The notes: generated by a model not told the origin, from the sequence alone. 64,000 nucleotides of DNA from Galeruca laticollis (GCA_963921935.1 OY998180.1:39866811-39930810), one strand, 5' to 3'; shown: positions 11,699 to 23,796, counted from the stretch's first letter. Numbers and translations are program-made.

Positions 11699-13356
11699 GT
11701 TTCCAATCAGGGTGGCAGTCCATCATCCTCTGGTTTTCTAAGTCAATATTATCTGCCAGTCCTGTACAGTTTGATCCCGTTTTTCTCTTTTGATGGTGTG
11801 CGGTGAATTCTCCCTCCTGCGAAGGTATATTCGTTGACGCTCGTCTGCCAGTATATCGATCGGGATGACTCCTGCAATGACCTGAGCAGCCGCACCCGAC
11901 ACCGTCACATACGCACTGCAAATCGTTAGACACCCTCGCATTTGTACTGCGTCCATCCTTGCTTTTCATTTTTGGAACCGTAGTGCTTTTTCCCAAACCT
12001 CGGCTCCATACAGCATAATGGCGTCTACTGTTCGCATAAGAAGTATTCTTTATGCCGCGCTTGGGCCCCTAATATTAGCCATAAGTCGGATCAAGTTTGC
12101 CACCACTTTCGCAGCTTTATCTACTGCCCCGCAGATGTGGTTCCAGAAGGTCAGTTTGCCATCAAGCAACTCCCAGGTTCCTTACTGCCTCTGTCGCTTC
12201 AATGGGCTGGTCTCCAACGTACATGCTTATGCCTCTATGTATGTGCTTTGTGGTAAGGAGTACGATTTCTGTTTTCTAGACAGCCAAACACAGGGATTTG
12301 ATTTCCATCTACCATCCCACCAAAAGCATTTCTATTCGTAGGATCCCATCGTAGCTTATGTTCTACATGTCCGCCCCCAGAACTAAACCTTGAGCCGCTC
12401 CTGAGGTTATCCGTTTTTTGCGTTTTCCTTCTCGGGACTCGGTAAAGGTACGCCGGTATCTGAAAATCATCCTTAAGGGCATTCAGAATATCCCTCCATC
12501 TGGCTGAGTTAAACGCATTCTTGACGTCGAGAATGACTGTCATGCAGAGGTCCCGTGACCAGTGATTCCCAGTCTTCACTGCTTTCGCTGATTCCACTAC
12601 TTTGTTTATCGCATCCACAGTCGACCTCGCCGTGGTGAAGCTATATTGTCTTGGTGACAGCCCTTCTGCTTCTGCAACAGCATCCAGGGTTCTTCGCTTA
12701 AGAAGCTTCCCGCAGAGTTCACGAGCTGTATCAAGAATACACCAAGGCATGTGGGCTGATGCCGTGTTTGGGTCTCCCTTGCCTTTCCCAATAAGTACGA
12801 GGTAAGCCACCTTCCACTATTCCGTAAAAATTCCTTCCACCAAGCATGCGTTGTACATGTCGAGAAGCAGCTCCGGGTCGGTTTGCGCCACGATCTTCAA
12901 GGTCTCTACTGGGATACTATCCGATCCTAGAGCCTTTTTGTTTCTCATTGATGTTGCCGCTTCCTGCAATTCCTCTTCAGTAAAAAACGGGTATCTCGCC
13001 TTTTAATACATGGAACCGTACTCGTTCCTCCACGACATACATCGGGAAGAGCTCCTCCACTATACGCTCTTTGACCTCAGTCGTCATCTCAGAGTGGCAG
13101 TCAGTACTCCTGAGTTTCTGAAGCACAAGTTTGTACCCTAGTCCGCAAGTAGTCCCCAAGGGTCGCCCTCCACGTCGTAACAGAGTTCCTTCCACTTCCT
13201 GGCTTTGCTCTTGGCTATCTCCATACTTAGGGCTCGCCTAGCTACTTTGCACTGATCAGTTTTCCGATCATAGTCAGCGGTATTCCTCTTGGCCCTTTGT
13301 GTTAGCCTCCTGGATCGGAAACAATTATTCCTTAGGTCGGCTATCCCTGGCTCCAC
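11699..13356 (-). pseudogene. R1-clade reverse transcriptase region (broken)
   Basis: Pieces in several frames: a pre-RT linker (13138-13356), the early RT with ARELCGKLLKRRTLDAVAEA, LSPRQYSFTTARSTVDAI and MTVILDVKNAFNSARW (12235-12810), and the thumb/connection with MDAVQMRGCLTI and YVTVSGAAAQVIAGVIPID (11661-11996). Compared with copy 2 (37036-38659), the part containing the GSVLG and FADD motifs is largely deleted here around 12300-12420, so no active polymerase can be made. Confidence 0.75.
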
Positions 13357-13556
13357 CAGTATGCTGGAAGTCGATTTTTCCTAGCTGACTTTTTTGTCAT
13401 GGAGCTCCCACATGCCCTGGTGAGCAGGCTCATGGTCGCCGTTACCAGCAGCGTTGAAGACTGTCCAACCATTTCTCCTTCTTTTACTCATCGAAGAGTT
13501 GCTTTGCCCATCTGGATCATAGTGTCAAAGAAACGTCTATCCAGCTGTTCTACGTA

Positions 13557-14195
13557 TCATCGTGGGGGAGGGGTCGACACTTGTTTTGGATATGGGTCCC
13601 CTATCTGATACTCTATATACTGGTGGTCACTTGCGGAGTAGTCCTTCAGCACCTGCCATCCACTTATCAGACCTGCGATCCTCTCCGATCCCATCGTGAT
13701 ATCCGATATTGTGCCTGAGCATCCAGCTCTTCGGAAAGTTGGCACCTCTCCCCTGTTGATAATCACTCACCCAAGTCTTGCAACCATCTCTGTGACTCTT
13801 CGCCCACTACCGTTAGGTGCTGGCTCACTCCATTCGACAGCATTGGCATTAATATCCACAGCAACCAGCACTTCTCCCCTTAAACTGCGGACTTCATCAT
13901 TTATGCCTGCCAATCTCGCCTCAAAGTCGGCAATCAGCTCATTGGGTGTAAGGTAACAGCTAAAGTAGGACGTCCCCCCACTTCTAATCCATGCGTAGCC
14001 TGGGCCTGATCCCTTTGCTTTTATTGGCACCGCAGTTATATTAACCACCCATATGGCTGCTGTACCTGATGGGTCTACGATCCACCCAGCTCTCTTGTCG
14101 TTATAGTTGTAGGGCTCACTGATGATCATAATATCCGCTCCTCCTTCACGGGCGCAAAACGTGAAGAATGCGCAGCGCTACCAACACATTTGCTC
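13557..14195 (-). pseudogene. R1-clade APE-like endonuclease domain
   Basis: Reads GGADIMIISEPYN, then WVVNITAVP, YLTPNELIADFEARL, VLVAVDINANAVEW, a TGA stop near 13767, and after it VIINRGEVPTFRRAG, GSERIAGLI and YSASDHQYIEY. The I-E, D-x-N and SDH motifs are the catalytic and metal-binding elements of the APE fold. The glycine of the usual GDFN is replaced (VDINA), and at least one nonsense codon interrupts the frame. The last segment runs in the same frame after the stop. Confidence 0.8.
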
Positions 14196-14374
14196 CATCA
14201 GAGATTATATATGGATCATATGTACTGAACAATTTTTTATCCTCATGTTGCTGTAAGTTTTTTACATATTCTGTAAGAGACTGGAACGCAAGATTTTTGT
14301 AATATATGAGAATTTGTATCTGCCGATACACGGTTTTATAAAACTACGCATATTCAGAATGCAGGATATGCTGG

Positions 14375-15480
14375 AACAAATCTTTTTGCTTCCATAATAT
14401 AGGTACAACAAAATTGAAATCTTATGGCGTATATGTCATCGATAAACTTAGGCCTAAAGTCTAGTTAGTTTATAGCATAGACAGTATATTATCATCCTAA
14501 TATAGTTCAATTTGAATATTTACAAATTCGATTCAGTTATGTACGTATCATGGCCATTCATTAAGGTACAATGATGGATGCTCCAATTTATTCCAACAAT
14601 GTATATCCAATGGACATATATAAACGTACTATTCTTGATGTGAGAATTGCGTACATTCCAACAAATCTTCTTGCTTCCATAATATAGGTACAAAAAAATT
14701 TAAATCTGATGGCGTATATGTCATCGATAAACTTAGGCCCAAAGTCTAGTTAGTTTTTAGCATAGACAGTATATTATCATCCTAATATAGTTCAATTTGA
14801 ATATTTACAAATTCGATTCAGTTATGTACGTATCATGGCCATTCATTAAGGTACAATGATGGATGCTCCAATTTATTCCAACAATGTATATTCAATGGAC
14901 ATATATAAACGTACTATTCTTGATGTGAGAATTGCGTACATTCCAAAATTCAGAACTGCGTACATTCCAAAAACATACATAAATGTACAATTTATGTATA
15001 TACAAATTCAGTTAAGTTTTGTTCTTCTCATGGCCATTCGTAAATGTACAATTATGGATATTTCAAGTTATTTCAACATTGTGCATCCTATGGACATACA
15101 TAAACGTACAATTCTGGATGTATATTATACCCATTCCTGTACATCTCAAAGACGTACAAGTTCGGTCCAGTACTGTATACCTCATTGCCGTTCGTAAATG
15201 TACAATTATGGATGTTTCAAGTTATTCCTACATTGTACATCCAGTGGACATACATAAACGAACAATTTTGGATATGAGAAATAGATCCAAGTTTGTACAT
15301 CTCTAAGATGTACAAGATAAGAACGTACAAGTTCGGTCCAGCTCTGTACGTCTCATGGTCGTTCGCAAATTTACAATTATGAATGTTCCAAGGTATTCCT
15401 ACATTGTGCATCTAATGGACATACATAAACGTACAATTTTTGATTTAAAAATTAACTCCAGTTTTCGAAATACCAAGGAC
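14375..15480. repeat. degenerate tandem array rich in GTAC
   Basis: The first part is a clear tandem duplication of 285 bp (14375-14659 and 14660-14944). From about 14940 it continues as roughly 150-170-bp units sharing ATGGCCATTCGTAAATGTAC, TTATGGATGTTTC, TACATTGTGCATCC and GGACATACATAAACGTAC. Five starts of the shared motif are seen near 14553, 14849, 15031, 15187 and 15357. There is no coding frame; short frames here are by-products of the repeat. Confidence 0.7.
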
Positions 15481-15633
15481 TTCTAATAACGATTCAATAT
15501 GGACGTTGTGGTGAACATCAAATAACATAAGTCCGATGGGCATCCATATCACGTCGAATCATGTAACATACAGGATATGTCCAGATGTCAAATTCCAGGG
15601 TACGTCCATAGAAGGTCAATGGACATTTGGACT

Positions 15634-16053
15634 TCATTTGTTTCTGGAATGGCCGTCCGATGGACTTCCTATACTATATGTGAACCCATCCAATTTTGCC
15701 TTTTGTCGATCTCCAGTATCTCCTGCTTCAAAATTAGTGACACGTTCCAGTCGACCTACGACATGCACTAGCTGTCTCTGTAATTTCTGGAAATTACCAC
15801 TCACACGTGATTCATAAAACAATTCAACACTCAGCTCAATCTGACCTAATTTACTTTCAACTGCGCTCAGATCATCAGCAGCTGTGGACAGATATTCGGG
15901 AGGCTCTATGCTATCATCTTCTTTTTCAACCTGCAGTGCTAAAGGTAAACTACGACGCATCTCAGAAACCGAACCACTGGCAATGCCACGTATTGTCAAC
16001 TCATAAATGAGTTCATCTTAAACTAATCGATTAACTGCAAACCGACGAGACAT
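15634..16053 (-). pseudogene. Gypsy family Y Gag N-terminal fragment
   Basis: Starts at an ATG at 16053 (MSRRFAVNRLV), meets a TAA stop, and continues in the same frame with DELIYELTIRGIASGSVSEM, PLALQVEKEDDS, then a helical region (ESKLGQIELSVELFYESRV, FQKLQRQLVHVVGRLERV). The LxxDELxYELxxRG start and following basic helix resemble the N-terminal SAP-like segment of one group of arthropod Gypsy Gag proteins. It ends at 15634, where unrelated sequence begins. The call is from recalled family features plus the tRNA-Lys primer site upstream on the same strand. Confidence 0.65.
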
Positions 16054-17030
16054 CTTCTAAGTTCAACTGACAAGCAGTCTAGGCAACAAACCAATTTCCA
16101 ACCTAGCGGAACAATAATTCTTCCCCGACACACCTGTACCTCAAGTGGCCTCCTTCCAACTGAAACCTAATGAGGAATTTAAAACCAAATTCAGATACCG
16201 AATGTCCAAAACTTCCTATTTGTCCAGACAATATCTCCAACCCATAGAGTTTTCACCAAGTGTACTTCTCGAACCAACGCAACGTTCCTTCCTCAAAAGT
16301 GATTCCAAAATACAGGAGTCAACGAGCCCTAGGTACCAGTTCGAAAACACCGACCCACTAAAGTTTGAACCCACAATGCAGCTTACAATCTTCGGAAGTC
16401 AAATAAACTTACCATAAAAGAAGAAGAATGAAAAAGGATATTTAGGAGCTCGACTACTAGTATGAAATTACAAATACCATATGGTGTATGAACTACAAGA
16501 TGTAACTTACCGTACAATTTACACGAATATATATAAATTACAAATTTACAATAATAAATTTTTCAAAATTACAATCATCAATCAATCAATATTAAAATAT
16601 CAGAAAACTCTTCTTATTCGCCGCTATCTGAAAAAGAAAATAACAATTGCACATGAACCAACGAAATCTTGTCTGTTCAGTATAATATCTAATATTATCT
16701 AACATATTAAGGTAAATTGTTTACAAATTACGCCAAATAAAACAATTTCCTTCGAATTGAGCTAAAACCACAGATTTACTACAAAACCACTTAGATCTGG
16801 CACAATCAATACATATTAAGGGAAATTACCTCAGATTTACTACAAAAACCCACTTAAATCTGGTGCAACCAATAGCTGGAAAAAAACAAGTCTAAACTGA
16901 AAATATATCTTCAAATCTAATTTATCAGAAGTTCAAATTTAATCAAAGTTGCTAAAAAAATTTTGAATTTCAAATGTTCAAGTTTCAATTTCGGGACATA
17001 ATATAACTAGAAAAGAAAATTCTTTAAGCG
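16054..17030 (-). other. untranslated leader of Gypsy family Y
   Basis: About 980 bp between the primer-binding site and gag start. AT-rich, without a credible coding frame on the minus strand. The short duplicated TTACTACAAAACCACTTA-type segment near 16775 and 16838 is the only internal repeat noticed. Confidence 0.5.
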
Positions 17031-17048
17031 GCCCCACGTTGGGCGCCA
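17031..17048 (-). other. tRNA-Lys primer-binding site
   Basis: The minus strand reads TGGCGCCCAACGTGGGGC, an 18-base exact complement of the conserved 3' end of insect tRNA-Lys (ending GCCCCACGTTGGGCG plus CCA), as I remember it. It follows the LTR-like block at 17049 and precedes gag, which fixes the orientation of family Y as minus here. Confidence 0.85.
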
Positions 17049-17870
17049 AAATCTATAACGATCCTTTTTCTCACCACTTACCTCAGTGCTCGTTTAGATG
17101 TCAGATTTCACCGTAGACCAATCTGTGCTCGCCAGTCGACTAGCTTTGAGTCGAAGAAGGGGTGGATTCTTCTGTATTTTATGTCGGATTCGAAAAATAG
17201 GGCGCCAGAGAAGTTTAGGCCAACCAAGACTTTCTTAAATTAACCCCCAACTCCTCAGAGGGTTAATACACTTTTCCACGCCTAAAGGTTTGTCAGTTAA
17301 AATTTTAAAATTAAATCAGCTGTCACTTTTCTAAGTTTACCCGGCCTTGGGACTCAGTTCAGGTGGTGAATTCGGCCTTAGTTACAGTATTTTTTATTAT
17401 CTCAATTGGAATAATGTGAATCAACAAACAAAATTTCAGGACAAATGGATTTATTTGACACAAAAATAAATTTATACAAGCCGTATATTCTCAATACAAT
17501 ACGAACAAGGATCAGTTATTACAATAAAAATGTTCAACTCAATATTTTATATCTACCAAAAATAAGTTAGAGACTTATCTTGGGAAGACTCGGGACGTAC
17601 AGCTCGCAGCAGTATTCATAGGTTCTTGAGCCGTCGTTGTCTGGACTCTGGAGCGATATGGTCTGGTGAGTGGATCGTTGGAGGTTCCGACAGGTCCGTA
17701 AGGGTGCGTAAAGGTCCTTAAAAGTCCGTATAAGTGCGTGGAGGTCCGTACAGGCGGCATAGCAGCAAGAAGAATTATTATCACCCACAAAATTATTTGG
17801 AAAAAAATTAAAATAAAAAACGAAGAAATTTTTGGGCAAGCTCGGGTAATTAACAAACCCAGCGTTATGT
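17049..17870 (-). repeat. Gypsy family Y LTR-like repeat, copy 2
   Basis: Contains, from low to high coordinates, the ACTTACCTCAGTGCTCGTTT block, a GGCGCCAGAGAAGTTTAGG block, the CGGCCTTGGGACT block shared with position 80, the GACTCGGGACGTACAGCT block, and a minisatellite of about 10-bp units (AGGTCCGTAA and variants) at about 17680-17755. Beyond about 17870 the similarity to the other copies ends. Confidence 0.6.
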
Positions 17871-19220
17871 AGAAACGCCACAACTAAAATGGAAATTTCC
17901 AAAGAAAATTCCAAAGAGAAAAAATGACTGGATCTCTAGATATATAACACCGTTTAAGAAATATACGGTAATGGACAGAAATATATTAAGAAAAAAATTT
18001 TTTTAACCTAACCAAAAATGTGTGCGTATTTAAAATACATTACGTAACTATACGGAAAAATAAAAATAACAACAAGGCATGGCATTTCCCCCCTTTCCTA
18101 CTGTCGGAAAGTTTGGAGAGAAAAAACCCACCTAGACAGAACCAATTGCTAAAAATTTAGCGATAACACACATAGATTACTCAAAAAACAAAATAGAAAG
18201 TTATATAGAACTTAAATCGGAAACACTTTCGCCATGAGAGTACGAAATTGTAAACTATGGTATTGCACATAGAAAGTTGACCAAAAAAAGATAGTATTGT
18301 CAACAATGGACAGAGAAAACAAAAGTATGCCGCAAAAAAAATACTATCAGTATGTATCAGTACACCAAAATAATCCATAAATTGCCATGTAACAGAAAAA
18401 ACGTGTTTTACTCGCATCAACATACATGGACGATAAAAATCAAGCGTATACTGACGACGTAAACGCTACCAAGCAAAAATATAATCTCTCAATACACACA
18501 ATAAAAGAGATAGGGGACTACTCAAAATGAACTGAATTCAAAATTTGCCTAAAGCAAGAAATTTCAGGAAATATTTCAGTATAAAGGTTGTTTAAAACTA
18601 AACTGGTTTGTAAGGATGCATAACGCAAGAAAATCTCAGAAAATGTGAAACATTCGCGGGAAAAATTTTTGGCGTTTTTGTTTAAAACCCCATAAACAAA
18701 GAAAAGAGATTCGATAAAAAAACACAAAAATAATACATCAAATGTATTATACACAACATAATAGCAAGGAATCAAAATAATGTACTCTAGATACAACATC
18801 AAGATAGAACATAAGGCATACGAAAAATAAAGATATTAGTGCATTTTCACAACGATAAAGATAAACAAAAAAGATAGTGTATAGCGGTACTATGACATAT
18901 ACGATAGAAGAAAAGCCACTTCTACTAGATAAAACGACAAAATGCATTTGTAACCTAACACAATTGTTGCAAACAACAAGTACAAATTACTTTGATATTA
19001 AATCAATATTGAGATAAAAAGAATAGTCACGTCAAGAAATTTTAATCCAAAAACTTAATATAGAAATACGGGATAAATCATCAAACTAATCAGAATCACT
19101 TTCTGATCTGATTCACAAATTATAATCATGGCCAGATAAATTCGCATCAACAGAATGTTGATCGGAAAACTCACCATCAGGAAGGTTTTCATCTACGTCA
19201 ATAAACTGATTTTTTAAATC
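17871..19220. other. AT-rich sequence without recognisable genes
   Basis: Frames on the minus strand here are hydrophobic and Phe/Tyr-rich with no known motif; I treat them as chance frames. It lies between two family Y repeats of opposite orientation. Confidence 0.4.
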
Positions 19221-19578
19221 TGTAACATGTCGCTGAGACATGTTCCTATTTTCATCAATTATTTTGGAGCGTTTCTTATTCGTCGGCTCCTTCCACCTCT
19301 AATTCCAAATCCTTTCATTTCAAGTATTAGGAACATATCGGTGATCGTTTTAACCATCGTTAAATATCTACTTAAACTACGATTCAAGTCGGATTCGCTC
19401 TCTTTTGTACATTCTTCGCTGACAATCAACTTCAGCATTCAGTTTCGAAATAATGTTGTGGGTGATATTAATTCTTCTTGCTGCTCTGTAGCCTGTACGG
19501 ACCTCTACGGACCTTTAAGAACCTTTACGGGCCCTTACGGACCTGACGGACCTCCCAACGATGCACGCACCGGACCAT
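19221..19578 (+). repeat. Gypsy family Y LTR-like repeat, inverted copy
   Basis: Starts with TGTAACATGTCGCTGAGACA on the plus strand and continues through the block seen at 20300-20540 in reverse, ending in the 10-bp minisatellite (19495-19555, CGGACCT-type units). It then passes directly into a Gypsy RNase H fragment. Confidence 0.65.
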
Positions 19579-19806
19579 ATCGCTTAGCACGTGTTTCTCT
19601 TAGGCTCTCCCAGTTTGATTTTGAAACTAAACACAGAAAAAGAACCACTATGGTAGTCAGTGATACTTTATCTCGTTCTTTATGTGAAATGTATGTTAAT
19701 GACGAAAGTACCTTTAAACCAGATGCTTGGTATAGTTCTATGATTGAGAGAGTTTTGAATAATCCCGATTTATATCTCCCATTGACAATAATGTTTTGTA
19801 TAAACA
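19579..19806 (+). pseudogene. Gypsy RNase H C-terminal fragment
   Basis: Reads LARVSLRLSQFDFETKHRKR, then VVSDTLSRSLCEMYVND. The L-x-QFDFE-x-x-H core and the D-x-LSR end are typical of the RNase H end and connection segment in Ty3/Gypsy Pol. It is fused on its left to an inverted LTR minisatellite and on its right (about 19806) to a minus-strand LTR-like copy, so it is a displaced fragment. Confidence 0.7.
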
Positions 19807-19814
19807 CATTATTT

Positions 19815-20562
19815 TCTTTTACCCCAATTGGGATAGGGTGAATCAACAAACAAAATTTGGGGACAAATGGATTCATTTGACACAAAAATGAATTTAAATA
19901 AGCCGTATATTCTCAACACAATACGAACAAGAATCTGTTATTACAATAAAAATATTCAACTCAATATTTTATATCTACCAAAAATAAGTTAGGGACTTGT
20001 TGGGAAGACTCGGGACGTACAGCTCGCAGCAGTATTGATGGGTTCTTGAGCCGTCGTTGTATGGACTCTGAAGCGATATGGTCCGATATCTACCAAAAAT
20101 AAGTTAGGGACTTATCTTGGGAAGACTCGGGACGTACAGCTCGCAGCAGTATTTATGGGTTCTTGAGCCGTCGTTGTATGGACTCTGGAGCGATATGGTC
20201 CGGTGAGTGGATCGTTGGAGGGTCCGTATGGTTTGTAAAGATCCGTAGAGGTTCTTAAAGGTCTGTGGAGGTGCGTAGAGATCCGTACAGGCTGCAGAGC
20301 AGCAAGAAGAATCAATATCACCCACAAAACTATTTGGAAACTGAATGCTGAAGTTGATTATCAGCGAAGAATGAACAAAAGAGAGAGAATTTGACTTGAT
20401 TCGTAGCTTAGGTAGATATTTAACGATGGTAAAAATGATCACCGATATGTTCCTAATATTTTAAATAAAATGGTTTGGAATTAGAGGTGAGAGTAGACGA
20501 CAAATGAGTAACGCTCCAAAATAATTGATGAAAATAGGAACATGTCTCTGCCACATGTTACA
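19815..20562 (-). repeat. Gypsy family Y LTR-like repeat, copy 3 with internal duplication
   Basis: Minus-strand start at 20562 (TGTAACATGTGGCAGAGACA). A 115-bp segment starting ATATCTACCAAAAATAAG at 19971 is repeated at 20086. The 10-bp minisatellite lies at about 20215-20290. The left end truncates near 19815 next to the RNase H fragment. Confidence 0.65.
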
Positions 20563-21120
20563 CAGCAAATATCCCCTGTCTCTGGTTTATTATTGGGCCT
20601 AGTGCTTCTTTTCCAAGATAAAAGATACAAATTTCAAGTTACAATTTAATTTTAATCAAGAAAATCAACTAAGGTCAACACCTGAACCCAGGTGAAGTTT
20701 TAAGTACCAGTAATATGCAGATAACTATGAGCTGAAGGCTAGAGGAACTTACAATTCAGAATACAGAATCCTATAACCACGAGTTTTTCTCACCACACTA
20801 CTTACCTCAGTGCTCGTTTAGATGTCAGATTGCCTCGTAGACCAATCTGTGCTCCCCAGTCGACTAGCATCGAGTAGAAGAAGGGGTGGATTCTTCAGTA
20901 TCTTATGTCGGATTCGAAAAATAGGGCGCCAGAGAAGTTTAGGCAAGCACCCAAGAATTCCTTAAAATTTCCCACAACTCCTGACAAGGTTAATACACTT
21001 TTCCACACTTGAAGGTGTGAAGTACCAGTAATACGCACATAACTATGAGCTGAAGGCTAAAGGAACTTACAATTCAGTTCACGACAGAATCCTTAGTTAA
21101 CCATTCAAAAGTAAACAGAC
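20563..21120 (-). repeat. family Y LTR-end sequence with tandem duplication
   Basis: 20790-21000 matches 17070-17290, the part of the repeat closest to the primer site. A segment starting AGTACCAGTAATA at 20703 recurs at 21021 (318 bp apart), each followed by AACTATGAGCTGAAGGCTA. No primer-binding site is visible next to this copy. Confidence 0.5.
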
Positions 21121-22012
21121 AGTTACAGGTGCGTGTACAAATAATGCTCAACAAAATCTACAATAATAAGACCAATAGTCTATCACCAAGCGAACCAAGA
21201 ACATACAATGTCAAATTCATATATAAATATCTGATATCCAGATCAAATGATGATTACCGCAAAAAATATTGGTATATCAAAAAAAATTTGTTATCAAATA
21301 CAATAATTATAAAATATATGTAGGGCGTATAGCCAAGGTACGCACCGTGGTATACCAGTACCTTATAAATTTATTGAATTAGCAAATTCAACCAAATATA
21401 AATTTCTACAAATGCATATAAGAAGTGAAGCAATGAATAAAATTGCCCAAAGATTTAGCGAATGTATATAAAAATAAAATGAAAAGTTAATTAATTTAAA
21501 AAAAGGTAATTAAAAAGAAGTTTAAACGCTGGAGACGACTATTGTTATAAGTTATTCATAAAATTCACCAAATGAGATACCAAATGAAATTGAGAATAAT
21601 TTTACAGTTAGTTACGGGATGCAGTAGATTCGACTACAGTAGTCGAATTCCTCGATGAAGGCGATTCTAAAACGTCAGCCCTCCAGGTATTCGTTCAGTC
21701 GCGTAGGAGATCAAGCCTCCGGAAAAATTTCAGGTACACAACGCCTCCAAAGCCCGCTATCGTGGCCCAGTTTCAGGGGAAAAAAAGAAAATGGTACGAA
21801 AAACCCCCCAGATTTTCGAGTTCCCTCGCTTGAACTGTTGAGGAGTGGGGAATTCAACCTCCATTCCAACGGTATATGTCTAGGATTGCAGCTACGATCC
21901 TGATGGCCGCCAGCATGTAGGGTTAACGTTCTACCTCCACTCGCCAAGGCAGTTCTTATAGGGCTGGCCTCCTCGTCCAAAGATTACAGCGGATACTGTT
22001 CATAGCAGTTAC
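21121..22012. other. unassigned sequence, partly GC-richer
   Basis: 21121-21640 is AT-rich with nothing recognisable. 21640-22000 is clearly GC-richer than its surroundings, with a CGACTACAGTAGTCG palindrome at about 21631. Short frames on both strands carry no motif I know. It ends where a CR1-like fragment begins. Confidence 0.35.
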
Positions 22013-23690
22013 ACCCTCAACTATGTAATCAGTCAATTCACTTATTACTTTCGAAGTAGAATGATCTTTTCTAAAACCTAATTGGGCCGATGATAAAATA
22101 AGTTTATTTTCACCGAAACTAACTAGTTTATTCTAAATTAATACCTCCAATACTTTTCCAACAACAGGAACAATAGCAATCGGTCTATAGTTATCAAATA
22201 AGTCTTCATCGCCTTTTTTAAATGTTGGTAGAACTTCTGATATTTAATGGAGTCTGAACAGTTTCCTTCAGATACGCATTTACTATAAAGTATAGTGAGC
22301 GGCTCAACTACTGAGTTTATGGCGGCTGTCAGCATCCTACTATTAAGACCATGGAATCGGAATTTTTTAATCCTAGAATAGCTTCACGAATATCCGTTTC
22401 CAGAATGGAGCACATAAAGAAAGAAAAAGTAGGTTTATTCATATTATTAATAAATTACATATAATGCATGTTATAATCATCTATGCCATTTACAAAACTA
22501 TACGCAATAGAGCAGAAAAACGCATTAAAACTATCTGCTGTTATGTTGTTGGTTTTTTTACGGTATAAGTATTCCTCTCAGAATTTAAAATCCTCCACGC
22601 TGTTCTATTTTTATTGTCAGAATTTTGGATAATAGCCGCGAACGTGTTGTGTTTTTCATCCCTCAAAGTCTTATTATAGGTCATTTTCAGCTTTCTATAC
22701 AGGAGCCAATGATCAATGGAGTTATTCTTTTCAAACGGTTTCTTTGTGGCAAATACACACCCTTCCTTAGTTCTCTCAACTGCCTGTTGTACCAACTGAT
22801 ACCGTTACTTTTATTGTTAACCAATTTTAATGGAAAACATGTATCAACCAGATTATGAAGAATCAAGTATAACTCCAGCGGTCACATCTGAGGCCATAAT
22901 GTCAGTAATTACAGGCCATGGATTTTCACTTAAAATATCAGAGAATTTTTTAATTTTTGGGTCGTTAAAGATTGATATACAAAATGGCCAATTTAGGAAA
23001 CATATACTTATTAGCTGTTTGTCATTCGTTTAAATTTATTTCGCCAAAAAAACTCATTGATATAAATTCCTTGAGGTCAAATTTCAACTCACTGCAATTT
23101 ATTTTGCATTACTTGATGGTATTGATATCTTGAAAAAAGTATATATATGAGGAAACCTTGCCCTGAGCAGCCCGGCCTCAGTTTTTGAATCAACAGTTTT
23201 TAGATGCTCTTTTACATAATTAGTCATAGTATCTGGATGCCAATTTGCAGAATGGTAATGTGTTCTACTTGGTCCTGGGAGCTCTTGATCAATGTTTACG
23301 TAGTCAACAAATAAGTTAGCCATTTCCGCTAGGTGAAAAGCTGATGATACATCCTCTGGAGCAATGAAGTTATTTTCTGAAGTATTATTTGAAGTGGGAC
23401 GGTGAAGTGTAGCCTCCACTTTGATGCAGGTATTTCTTATGGCAAACATTGAATTTAGTTTCTGTTGAGATTTAGGTAGAAGAGGAAATGATGTTGTATT
23501 TTTTATATTATTATTAATATGTGTTTGATAGAGACCAGTATTAGCAATTAACTTTACGGCTTTTGAAAAAAATATTTGCTCTTGTTTTGATTTGAACAAG
23601 AGTTGAAGATTGTCAATAATCAACTCCTTATCTCTAACAATTCTCTCGATATATGGTACTTTCAATGTATCACAACTTCTATGAAGAATT
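22013..23690 (-). mobile_element. diverged CR1-like element fragment
   Basis: Minus strand: an ORF1 C-terminal part (23099-23665; SANWHPDTMTNYVKEHLK, RFPHIYTFFKISIPS) resembling the ORF1 of the copies at 41 and 58 kb (STNWDPHTSEED, SFKIAVPV), then short ORF2 pieces around 22541-22840 (HWLLYRKLKMTYNKTLRDEK, NRTAWRILNSER) and the RT start (22013-22400; AQLGFRKDHSTS). The APE endonuclease region is missing between 23099 and 22840, and the 3' half is absent. Confidence 0.65.
23099..23665 (-). pseudogene. CR1-like ORF1 C-terminal part
   Basis: A 188-residue frame ending in a domain also present in ORF1 of the other CR1-like copies (W-HPDTMT...-F-x-x-F-K-I-S/A-V/I-P). ORF1 of this group encodes an RNA-binding Gag-like protein; the exact fold is not evident. 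The N-terminal PHD-like finger seen at 41667-41927 is not present here. The start is uncertain because the ATG-equivalent may be internal. Confidence 0.55.
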
Positions 23691-23796
23691 AGGTGTATTA
23701 GTTTTTGTTTTCCTCAATTCGACATCCTTAGTTACTACATAAAGATTGCAACAGTTGAAAGTTTCCTTATATAAAAGTGCAATCATAATAATAGGT

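Larger units (their letters stand above)
11181..14195 (-). mobile_element. R1-clade non-LTR retrotransposon, copy 1
   Basis: Minus-strand element with APE-type endonuclease, RT and C-terminal CCHC region in that order. Its 3' end, GGTAGGTGAAATCC on the plus strand after a T-rich run, abuts (TAA)n. The same 3' end recurs at 36424 and 37036. The 5' end falls within the endonuclease start near 14195; no ORF1 is visible. Multiple stops and frameshifts make it defective. Confidence 0.8.

Noticed and set aside
14856..15306. Frames of 95-113 codons in the GTAC-rich array
   Set aside because: Internally repetitive and in register with the tandem repeat; no similarity to a known protein and not conserved between units.
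16145..16417. 90-codon plus-strand frame in the family Y leader
   Set aside because: Lies antisense in the untranslated leader between primer-binding site and gag; no motif.
17871..18947. Minus-strand Phe/Tyr-rich frames that look like membrane proteins
   Set aside because: Several short overlapping frames in A-rich DNA, no start context, no conserved motif; hydrophobicity follows from T-rich codons.
21655..21980. Short frames on both strands in the GC-richer block
   Set aside because: No recognisable domain, overlapping on both strands, and no supporting context; left as unassigned sequence.
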